NCBI GenBank assembly: GCA_003129525.1
Contig: CP029329.1
Coordinates: 1,209,501 to 1,273,500, forward strand
Direction of reading: 5' to 3'
Length of the DNA: 64,000 nt
Source of the DNA: Clostridium beijerinckii
GTDB taxonomy: Bacteria > Bacillota > Clostridia > Clostridiales > Clostridiaceae
The notes beneath the pieces were generated by a model that ran no database searches, had not been told where the DNA came from, and was given only the letters and a program-made list of their open reading frames with translations. The position numbers and the translations under genes were made by a program. Of the stretch, positions 15,474 to 22,168 are shown piece by piece (position 1 is the stretch's first letter; every line of letters starts with the position of its first letter).

Positions 15474-15508
15474 AAGGTATTCATCTATAAGGTGAGTGCC
15501 TTTTATTA
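15474..15508 (+). terminator. Intrinsic terminator after the last cargo gene
   Basis: A 10-bp stem AAGGTATTCA/TGAGTGCCTT (15474-15483 with 15493-15502) with a 9-nt loop, followed by TTATTAT. Confidence 0.75.
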
Positions 15509-15519
15509 TATTAAATTCA

Positions 15520-15623
15520 GTACCCTAAGTACCCTGACAGTACCCTAAAAAAGTTAGAGTACTTATAAGCTAAAGCGTTGATATTACTTACTTTATACTA
15601 TTTTAGTACCCTAAGTACCCTAA
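15520..15623 (-). repeat. Right-end array of 9-bp repeats, mirror image of the left array
   Basis: GTACCCTAA copies start at 15520, 15529 (GTACCCTGA), 15540, 15606 and 15615. One copy of opposite polarity, TTAGAGTAC, is at 15554. This is the left array reversed: five in one direction, one in the other. The stretch 15467-15810 holds only terminator, arrays and TTTACACC boxes. Confidence 0.75.
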
Positions 15624-15688
15624 AAAATGATATTTTAAAAAATAGAATATATATAAATTAGAATATAAGAAAAGTGTAAAGATATAAA

Positions 15689-15708
15689 TTTACACCGTTT
15701 TTTACACC
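15689..15708 (+). repeat. TTTACACC pair near the right end
   Basis: TTTACACC at 15689 and TTTTACACC at 15700 repeat the motif found three times next to attL. A reverse GTGTAAA is at 15674. They keep the same orientation as the left boxes, unlike the mirrored 9-bp array. Confidence 0.5.
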
Positions 15709-15810
15709 GTATAAAATAACAATAGATAAAAATAAAAGTATTTGAATAATAAACAAATTACAATATAAGAGCGTTTGAGCATACTATAAAAAAGCATAAA
15801 TTCAATAAGT

Positions 15811-15834
15811 ACAAACTTATTGTTTGTGGGTTTT
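15811..15834 (+). repeat. attR, right 24-bp core repeat
   Basis: Exact copy of 2381-2404, followed by T-rich host DNA (TTTATATATA). Joining the left flank of attL to the right flank of attR rebuilds a complete terminator with a continuous T-tract, the expected empty site. Confidence 0.9.
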
Positions 15835-16001
15835 TTTATATATAAAAAAATATAAAAAAACACTATCATTATTTATGAGTGATACATATCGTTATTATTC
15901 AATTATGTATAATTACTTTTATAAATGATTACAAAGCTCTAATTAATTATAAAAGTATATAATTATGAAAAATGCTTTATTTGAAAATAATTAAATTTAA
16001 A

Positions 16002-16020
16002 ATACTAATATTAGTATAAT
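16002..16020 (+). promoter_or_regulatory. Palindrome overlapping a -10 sequence ahead of cwlD
   Basis: A perfect 16-bp palindrome (16002-16017, ATACTAAT and its complement) overlaps TATAAT (16015-16020), about 75 bp before the cwlD start. A good -35 is not obvious. Operator or sporulation-specific control is possible. The rest of 15835-16092 is AT-rich noncoding host DNA. Confidence 0.4.
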
Positions 16021-16092
16021 CAATCTGAATAATTAAAATTATATAGCAAACAATATTTTATATAATCTAAAATAATTGGAGGTATTAATTTA

Positions 16093-16767
16093 ATGAAAAT
16101 CAAAAAAGTCTTAATGCTATTTTGCATATTTTGTTTAATGTTTGGAATGCCAATAAGAGCTAATTCAGATGAAAATAATACTAAAAGCATAATACTAATA
16201 GATCCAGGCCATGGAGGCATTGATGGGGGAGCAAGATCAAAAAATGGAACCATAGAAAAAGATATAAATTTATTAATAGCTACAAAATTGAAAAAGGAAT
16301 TAGAAGATGCAGGTCACACTGTGAATATGACAAGAGAAAAAGACTTACAGCTAGATTCTAAGAAAGTTAAGGATTTAAATGCAAGGTGTCAGATGAAAAA
16401 AGATACTAAATGTGATGTGTTTATTTCTATACACCAAAATATATTTCCACAAGCAAGCTGCTTTGGAGCTCAAGTTTGGTATGCATCTAATGATAATAGT
16501 AAACTTTTGGCAGATGAAATTCAAAATTCAATAAAGGAAACAGTGGATGATAAAAACAAGAGAGTTCCTAAAGCTGCAAAAGAGCAATATAGAATATTAA
16601 GAGATGGATATGAGGGGGCATGTGTTCTTGTAGAATGCGGTTTTCTATCAAATTATGAAGAAGAGCAAAAATTAAAAAGTGATGAACACCAAGATAAACT
16701 TGTTAAAGGTATAATGAATGGTGTTAATAAGTATTTTGAGAACAAAAACATTAATAGTTCTAATTAA
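16093..16767 (+). CDS. cwlD: N-acetylmuramoyl-L-alanine amidase CwlD
   Basis: A 224-aa amidase-3 family enzyme that removes peptide side chains from muramic acid in the spore cortex, the first step toward muramic-delta-lactam needed for germination. An N-terminal signal/anchor helix (VLMLFCIFCLMFGMPIRA) precedes the catalytic domain. Zinc-site motifs are LIDPGHGGIDGG, a Glu in GTIEKDINL, and VFISIHQN; the catalytic Glu is in ACVLVECGFLSN. Its usual neighbour rpsI now lies 13.7 kb to the left, because the satellite inserted between them. RBS GGAGG. Confidence 0.93.
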   Translation: MKIKKVLMLFCIFCLMFGMPIRANSDENNTKSIILIDPGHGGIDGGARSKNGTIEKDINLLIATKLKKELEDAGHTVNMTREKDLQLDSKKVKDLNARCQMKKDTKCDVFISIHQNIFPQASCFGAQVWYASNDNSKLLADEIQNSIKETVDDKNKRVPKAAKEQYRILRDGYEGACVLVECGFLSNYEEEQKLKSDEHQDKLVKGIMNGVNKYFENKNINSSN

Positions 16768-16927
16768 CAATAATAGGACCAACTTTTATACTATTTTCAA
16801 ATGAGTTAGGGGAATAGTATGTTTGATTTATTAGTAAAAATAAATTATATAATATTAAAAATATTAGAAAAATAACTAAAAAATAAATTATTATTGTAAT
16901 AAATTTATTTGAACTTTTATCATTCAT
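16760..16927 (-). CDS. Small single-pass membrane protein, unknown
   Basis: A leftward 55-aa frame converges on cwlD and overlaps its end by 8 bp. The start is placed at the ATG 7 nt behind GAGAGG; an upstream TTG contains that RBS. A short charged head (MNDKSSNK) is followed by one long hydrophobic helix and a polar tail. No homology is apparent. Good RBS and clear topology support it. Confidence 0.5.
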   Translation of the reverse strand: MNDKSSNKFITIIIYFLVIFLIFLILYNLFLLINQTYYSPNSFENSIKVGPIIVN

Positions 16928-17252
16928 ATTCATACCTCTCAATATCTAATGTGCTTATATTTAAGTATAGTAATGAAAAATTGTAATTATGAAAGCCTAA
17001 AGTCAAAAAGTAAAAATAATTTTAAGTGGATTGGATAATAGGAAAAAGTTTATTAATAGATTCTATAATTTAAAAATTGATAGAGTATGATTTTTTTATG
17101 AGAAAATAAATACATTTATTTAGGGTTGTAAATAACAAGAAATAATTTTAAACTTATATGTAGTAATAAGAAGAAAATATATAAGCATAGAATTTAATTG
17201 ATAATAATTGTTTCTATTCTTGTATTAAGTAATAAATGGAGGAGTTATTAGG
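16928..17252. other. Noncoding interval before the fumarase genes
   Basis: About 325 bp of very AT-rich DNA. Apart from the GGAGGAG RBS of the fumarase gene I see no gene, clear promoter or repeat. Confidence 0.6.
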
Positions 17253-18095
17253 ATGAGGGAAGTAAATGTTGAAATCATTAGAGATGCAGTGAGGAATTTA
17301 TCTATTGAGGCAAATTATTTTTTAGGCTCAGATATTAAAGAGGCATTACAAAAATCTAAGGAAGAAGAAACATGGAGATTAGCAGCTGAGGTTTTAGATA
17401 AGATAATTATTAATTCTGAAATTGCTAATAATGAAGAAATGCCTATGTGTCAGGATACAGGTATGGCATGCGTGTTTATTGAAATAGGACAAGATGTACA
17501 TTTAGTTGGGGGTAAACTCGAAGATGCTATCAATGAAGGTGTACGAAGAGGTTATAAGGAAGGCTTTTTAAGAAAATCAGTTGTAGAGGATCCCATTAGA
17601 AGAATAAACACAAATGATAATACGCCAGCTATAATTTATTATGACATAGTAGATGGTGATAAGGTTAAAATAACTTTAGCACCAAAGGGATTCGGATCAG
17701 AAAACATGAGTAAAATAGGCATGCTTAAACCTTCAGATGGTTTAGACGGTGTTAAGAAATTTGTAATAGATACTGTTAAAGCAGCTGGGCCTAATCCATG
17801 TCCACCTATGGTTGTAGGTGTTGGAATTGGAGGAACTTTTGATAAGGCTGCTTATTTAGCTAAAAAAGCATTACTTAGACCTGTTAATATAAGGAATAAA
17901 GATGAATTCTACAAGGAGCTAGAAGTGGAATTGTTAGAGAGGATAAATCAATTAGGTATTGGACCACAAGGATTTGGTGGAAAGACTACCGCTTTGGGAT
18001 TGAATATAGAAACGTACCCAACACATATTGCAGGATTACCTGTAGCAGTAAATATAAATTGTCATGCCACTAGGCATAAAGAAACTATAATATAA
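17253..18095 (+). CDS. fumA: Class I fumarate hydratase, alpha subunit
   Basis: 280 aa, the N-terminal half of the iron-sulfur class I hydro-lyase that interconverts fumarate and malate. Two-subunit forms are standard in Clostridia. A cluster cysteine is in MPMCQDTGMACVF (near residue 66). Others are in the PNPCPPMVVGVGIGG segment and in the terminal NINCHATRH. The shape and length fit the fumarase/tartrate dehydratase alpha family; fumarase is preferred from central metabolism, but substrate cannot be read from sequence. Its beta partner follows after an unusually long 429-bp gap. Confidence 0.88.
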   Translation: MREVNVEIIRDAVRNLSIEANYFLGSDIKEALQKSKEEETWRLAAEVLDKIIINSEIANNEEMPMCQDTGMACVFIEIGQDVHLVGGKLEDAINEGVRRGYKEGFLRKSVVEDPIRRINTNDNTPAIIYYDIVDGDKVKITLAPKGFGSENMSKIGMLKPSDGLDGVKKFVIDTVKAAGPNPCPPMVVGVGIGGTFDKAAYLAKKALLRPVNIRNKDEFYKELEVELLERINQLGIGPQGFGGKTTALGLNIETYPTHIAGLPVAVNINCHATRHKETII

Positions 18096-18524
18096 AGTAA
18101 AAAGTGGCTTTAGATGGAATTTTATGATTTACTAAAGGTCAGTTCAAATCATATCTTGGAGGGATACCATGTCTAGGGTAGTACTGCTATTATATATTCC
18201 ACATTAATATAAAAATATACAACTAAAAGTGAAAGTCCTAATTTTGTATTTAGTTATCAAAACATTGATACCGTAGAATATTTGACTTTGTGTGACTCAC
18301 TTTCTTGTTTAAATCGGATAGAGATTTATATTGGCTAAACATCAGAAAATTAAAACTTATCAAATAAAAATTTTATATTAAAATTAAATTCAGTTCAACT
18401 TACACATATTATTAAAGTTGATGTTATCTGAAATTATGGAATTATTAATTCTAAAGTGATGATATGAAAAGAATAGAATGACGAGATATTAGATAGGGAA
18501 ATAAAATATTGGAGGAAAAATTGA
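18096..18524 (+). other. Long noncoding spacer between the fumarase subunits, partly folded
   Basis: No gene can be read in 429 bp. The middle has nested complementarity: AAGTGA and AAGTC (about 18228) pair with GACTT and TCACTT (about 18282-18303), enclosing TATCA/TGATA. The end holds the beta-subunit RBS. Unusual inside a two-subunit enzyme operon. Confidence 0.45.
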
Positions 18525-19082
18525 ATGGAAATTAAATTACATACACCGCTTACAGAAGATAAAATATTAAATTTAAAAGCTGGGGATAGTGTTTTATTAA
18601 GTGGAGTTATTTATTCTGCGAGGGATGCTGCTCATAAAAGATTGATAGATTTGCTACAAGAAGGAAAAGAACTACCTTTAAATATAAAGGATGAAATAAT
18701 ATATTATGTTGGACCATCTCCAGCAAAACCAGGGAATGTAATAGGGTCAGCGGGACCTACAACGAGTTATAGAATGGATGCATATGCACCAACATTAATG
18801 GAGCTTGGCTTAAAAGGGATGATAGGTAAGGGCGCAAGGAATGAAGAAGTAATTGATGCAATTAAAAGCAATAAAGCAGTCTATTTTGGTGCTATTGGGG
18901 GTGCGGCTGCATTAATAGGAAAAAGTGTTATTAAATCTGAAATAATTGCATATGAAGATTTAGGTGCTGAGGCCATAAGAAAAATGGAAGTTAAAGATAT
19001 GCCATTAGTTGTTATTATAGATGCACAAGGAAATAATCTTTATGAAATTGGACAACAAGAATATTTAAATTCAGTTAGATAG
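18525..19082 (+). CDS. fumB: Class I fumarate hydratase, beta subunit
   Basis: 185 aa, the C-terminal domain of class I fumarase. Typical segments are KAGDSVLLSGVIYSARDAAHKR, YYVGPSPAKPGNVIGSAGPTTSYRMD (substrate-site residues), GMIGKGARNE and FGAIGGAAALIGKSV. RBS GGAGG. Pairs with the alpha subunit to give one active [4Fe-4S] enzyme linking malate and fumarate in the incomplete TCA branch. Confidence 0.9.
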   Translation: MEIKLHTPLTEDKILNLKAGDSVLLSGVIYSARDAAHKRLIDLLQEGKELPLNIKDEIIYYVGPSPAKPGNVIGSAGPTTSYRMDAYAPTLMELGLKGMIGKGARNEEVIDAIKSNKAVYFGAIGGAAALIGKSVIKSEIIAYEDLGAEAIRKMEVKDMPLVVIIDAQGNNLYEIGQQEYLNSVR

Positions 19083-19126
19083 AATATTTAAGCATCAAAG
19101 TTCTATTAATTAACAAGGAGAAATAT

Positions 19127-19903
19127 ATGAATAGAATTAAATTGCCAGGAAAAGAAAATAACAAGAAAATACTATTAATAGTTCTAGTTATAGCAGCAAT
19201 AGGAATATTATCTTATGAAGGTTGGAGAAATATAAATAATAAAAACATCAAAAGCGAAAATAATGAACAAAAAGAAATGGTAAAACCTATAAATTCAGAA
19301 GAAACATATATTAACAATACAACTAATACAGAAACAGAAAAATCTGATGGCAATAATTATAAAACTAATAATAATGAGAAGATTAAAAAAAATGAAAAAG
19401 AAAAGAATTATACAGCTAGAGAAAATGAGTTATATAATGAGGCATATGGATTATTTTTTTCATATGAATATGATAATGCAATTAGCAAAGCTGATACACT
19501 TATAAGTGAGTTCCCAAGCAATGCTATGGGATATAACATAAGAGGTATTGCGAAATCTTACAATGGAGATTATGATGGTGGCATGAAGGATATAGACACC
19601 GCATTAAATATTGATGAAAATTATGGCTATGCAAAGTTTAATAAAGCACTTACATATGAATTATATGAAAATATGGATGCAGCATTAGAATGGTATAATA
19701 AAGCTTTAGAAATCGAGGATTATGTATGGAGCTATTATGGTATAGCATCTATTTATGGAAGAAGAGGGGATGTAGCTAATACAATGACATACTTAAACAA
19801 GGCAATAAAAATAGATTCAGGTGTTAAAGAGGTAGCAAAAAAAGAACATGATTTTGATCCGGTTAAGAATTCAGAAGAATTTAAAATGGCAATATATAAT
19901 TAA
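19127..19903 (+). CDS. Membrane-anchored TPR protein
   Basis: 258 aa. Residues ~15-30 form a membrane helix (ILLIVLVIAAIGILSYEG). A long Asn/Lys/Glu-rich linker (35-100) and four tetratricopeptide-like helix pairs follow (ARENELYNEAYGLFFSYEYD; AMGYNIRGIAKSYNGDYDGG; YGYAKFNKALTYELYENMDA; SYYGIASIYGRRGDVANT). TPR domains bind other proteins; the partner is unknown. The domain faces outside by the positive-inside rule. It lies 53 bp before the response regulator and may share its transcript, so a role near the sensor is conceivable. Confidence 0.8.
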   Translation: MNRIKLPGKENNKKILLIVLVIAAIGILSYEGWRNINNKNIKSENNEQKEMVKPINSEETYINNTTNTETEKSDGNNYKTNNNEKIKKNEKEKNYTARENELYNEAYGLFFSYEYDNAISKADTLISEFPSNAMGYNIRGIAKSYNGDYDGGMKDIDTALNIDENYGYAKFNKALTYELYENMDAALEWYNKALEIEDYVWSYYGIASIYGRRGDVANTMTYLNKAIKIDSGVKEVAKKEHDFDPVKNSEEFKMAIYN

Positions 19904-19956
19904 GTTCACAAAGTTTAATATTATACTATAAAAAGTGAAATCTAGGAGGATGTAGT

Positions 19957-20649
19957 ATGTTTAATGTATTAGTAGCTGATGACGAAAAGGAAATAAGAGA
20001 TGCAATTGAAATATATTTAAGAGGAGAAAACTTAAAAGTATTTAAGGCGGAAGATGGATTAGAAGCTTTAGATATTCTTGAGAAGGAAAAGATACATTTA
20101 ATTATATTAGATATAATGATGCCTAGACTTGATGGAATAAGGACTTGTTTAAAAGTTAGAGAAAAGCAGAATTTGCCTATAATAATGCTATCTGCAAAAG
20201 GTGAAGATTCGGATAAAATATTGGGATTAAATGTAGGTGCAGATGATTATATAACGAAGCCATTTAATCATTTGGAATTAGTGGCAAGAGTTAAATCGCA
20301 ATTACGACGATATGAAAAACCATTAAGTGTTGAGGAAGGCAAAGATATAATTAAAGTTAAAGATTTGGTCATAGATACTATTGCTAAAAAAATTACTTTA
20401 AGAGGAGAAGAGGTTAAAGTAACAGCTACAGAATATAAAATACTATATTTATTGGCTTCAAATTCAGGAAAGGTATTTTCTATAAAAGAAATATATGAAA
20501 ATGTATGGGAAGAGATATTTTATAAGAGTGAAAATACTGTAACTGTACATATTAGAAGAATAAGAGAAAAGATTGAAATAAACACAAAAGAGCCTGAATA
20601 TATTAAGGTGGTGTGGGGAATTGGATATAAGATTGAAAAGGAAGATTAA
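19957..20649 (+). CDS. OmpR-family response regulator
   Basis: 230 aa. The receiver domain (1-120) has the acidic pair VADDEKE, phospho-acceptor Asp in LIILDIMMPRLDG (about residue 52), Thr/Ser position IIMLSAKGE and the Lys in DDYITKPFNHLEL. The C-terminal winged helix (about 130-230) has VTATEYKILYLLASNSGKVFS and VTVHIRRIREKIE. DNA-binding output controlled by the overlapping histidine kinase. Target genes are unknown. Confidence 0.93.
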   Translation: MFNVLVADDEKEIRDAIEIYLRGENLKVFKAEDGLEALDILEKEKIHLIILDIMMPRLDGIRTCLKVREKQNLPIIMLSAKGEDSDKILGLNVGADDYITKPFNHLELVARVKSQLRRYEKPLSVEEGKDIIKVKDLVIDTIAKKITLRGEEVKVTATEYKILYLLASNSGKVFSIKEIYENVWEEIFYKSENTVTVHIRRIREKIEINTKEPEYIKVVWGIGYKIEKED

Positions 20650-21976
20650 AATATATTTTAGTAGTATCTACTTAATTGATATAGTAGTCATAGCTTTAAT
20701 AACAGCAATTTTATTTTCAATATTAGGAGATTATATACAAATAAATAAAGTACAGCATGATTTAACTGCATATGATATTAGAAATAATGCATTAGAGCTA
20801 ATGTTAGTATGTACTATATATATAAGTTTCATTATGAAAATCATTCTTGTAATAAAAAGAAATCCTAAATCACCTAAAATTCAATCTAATCTAATTAATA
20901 ATATAATTTTTGTAATAAAAAATGGATTTCATTATAAAGAAACAAGGAACACATTATTAATATCCATAGCATTAGTACTTATAATATTAATTACATATTT
21001 GTATTTTCTTGCAACAGGTGGATATGAAAATAATATATTTGTTAGATTTTTTCAGACGTATCCATTTAAAGGAAGTGTATTTATTATAATAATTTTATTT
21101 TTAACTTTGATGTATGCATTAAAAAAGACTTTGGATATAGTTGTTGTAAATGATGCACTTAGAAAAGTTAATGAGGGTAATTTGCAAGAAGATATTAAAC
21201 TTGATGGTTCTCCAGCAATAAAAGAATTAGTTAAAAATATTAATTTGATAAAAGCTGGATATAAAGAGATTTTAGAAAATGGTATGCATAACGAGAAATT
21301 AAAAACTGAATTAATATCAAATGTATCTCATGACTTAAAAACACCATTAACATCAATAATAAATTATGTAAATATATTAAAGAGTAAAGATATAACAGAG
21401 GAAGAAAAAGCAGAATATCTATTAATATTAGAAAAGAAATCTTTAAAATTGAAAGTTCTAATTGAAGATTTATTTGAAATGTCAAAGATTAATAGTGGTA
21501 AGATTAAATTAAACAGAGATTTAATTGATATATTATCATTAATACACCAGGGGTTAGGTGAATATAGTACGTTATACGAGGAAAAAAATATTTCTTTTAA
21601 AGTTACAACTGAAGAAGATGCAATATATATGGAACTTGATGGAAAACTTATGTCTAGAGCATTAGAAAATATAATAATTAATGCTTTAAAATACTCATTA
21701 AATAACACTCGAGTTTATATTAATATTAAATTAGAAGACGAGTGTGTAAAAATTGGAGTAAAAAATGTTGCGAATTATGAAATGGATTTTAATGAAGAGG
21801 AAATGTTTGAAAGATTTGCAAGGGGCGACAAATCTAGAAATTCAAAAGTTGAAGGTTCAGGACTAGGTCTTGCAATAACTAAGAGTATAGTTGAACTTCA
21901 TGGTGGAGAAGTTAAGATAAAAAAAGAAGGCGATATGTTTAAAATTTATTTAATACTTCCTATAAAAAAGGAATAA
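20621..21976 (+). CDS. Sensor histidine kinase partner
   Basis: About 451 aa from a TTG overlapping the end of the regulator gene by 29 bp; a TTG 12 bp further on is the alternative start. Three or four membrane helices with short loops fill residues 10-180, so the input is probably from within or near the membrane. HAMP-like linker, then the phospho-accepting His in LISNVSHDLKTPLTSIINY. ATP-binding boxes are NIIINALKYS (N box), FARGDKSRNSKVEGSGLGLAI (G boxes) and the final strand. The overlap with the regulator gene marks a coupled two-component system. Signal unknown. Confidence 0.92.
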   Translation: MDIRLKRKIKIYFSSIYLIDIVVIALITAILFSILGDYIQINKVQHDLTAYDIRNNALELMLVCTIYISFIMKIILVIKRNPKSPKIQSNLINNIIFVIKNGFHYKETRNTLLISIALVLIILITYLYFLATGGYENNIFVRFFQTYPFKGSVFIIIILFLTLMYALKKTLDIVVVNDALRKVNEGNLQEDIKLDGSPAIKELVKNINLIKAGYKEILENGMHNEKLKTELISNVSHDLKTPLTSIINYVNILKSKDITEEEKAEYLLILEKKSLKLKVLIEDLFEMSKINSGKIKLNRDLIDILSLIHQGLGEYSTLYEEKNISFKVTTEEDAIYMELDGKLMSRALENIIINALKYSLNNTRVYINIKLEDECVKIGVKNVANYEMDFNEEEMFERFARGDKSRNSKVEGSGLGLAITKSIVELHGGEVKIKKEGDMFKIYLILPIKKE

Positions 21977-22005
21977 AACATATTAATAAATAAAAGTTAT
22001 CAATT

Positions 22006-22046
22006 AGTTAGTTAATCTGTGAGAAATCGAAGATTAACTACTTTTT
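22006..22046 (+). terminator. Intrinsic terminator after the two-component system
   Basis: TAGTTAATC (22009-22017) pairs with GATTAACTA (22032-22040), followed by CTTTTTATAT. Confidence 0.85.
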
Positions 22047-22072
22047 ATATATAAATCTATAAATTTTGGTAT

Positions 22073-22118
22073 TTTACAATTATTCTAGTAGGAATTATAA
22101 TATACAATATATTGTATA
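22073..22118 (+). promoter_or_regulatory. nrd promoter with NrdR-box-like palindrome
   Basis: TTTACA (22073-22078), 17 bp, TATAAT (22096-22101). An 18-bp palindrome (22101-22118, core ACAATATATTGT) starts at the last base of the -10. It matches the NrdR box shape known upstream of ribonucleotide reductase genes, so dATP-responsive repression by NrdR is likely. NrdR boxes usually come in pairs; the second copy is weak here at best. Confidence 0.65.
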
Positions 22119-22168
22119 AAAATTTTAATTCATATACAAAAAACACAAGATATAGTGGGGGAAATAAG

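Larger units (their letters stand above)
2381..15834. mobile_element. Integrated ~13.4 kb capsid-forming phage satellite (cf-PICI-like island)
   Basis: The boundaries are a perfect 24-bp direct repeat (2381-2404 and 15811-15834). The left copy lies in the rpsI terminator, and rpsI and cwlD flank the element. Order inside: integrase and XRE repressor leftward; excisionase-like protein, primase-helicase and small early genes rightward; then portal, prohead protease, major capsid protein, gp6-like connector, HNH, TerS, TerL, head closure; finally two cargo genes. Tail, tape-measure, lysis and late-activator genes are absent. This gene content matches the published class of capsid-forming PICIs, which package their own DNA in self-made heads and complete the particle with helper-phage tails. 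A decayed prophage is the alternative, but the reading frames are intact, both att sites are exact and the packing is tight. Confidence 0.88.

Noticed and set aside
2381-15834. Complete prophage
   Set aside because: No tail, tape-measure, baseplate, holin or endolysin gene in 13.4 kb; the cwlD amidase lies outside attR and is a host spore gene.
15811-15840. attR considered as a functional terminator of its own
   Set aside because: The left stem arm is shortened to ACAAAC because the CCC and AAAA bases stayed at attL, so the hairpin is weak.
18096-18524. Group II intron or degraded gene between fumarase subunits
   Set aside because: No GUGYG-type 5' end with domain V-like hairpin and no readable protein remnant in any frame.
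22112-22168. TTG start for nrdA
   Set aside because: It falls inside the promoter palindrome; a strong RBS precedes the ATG at 22169.
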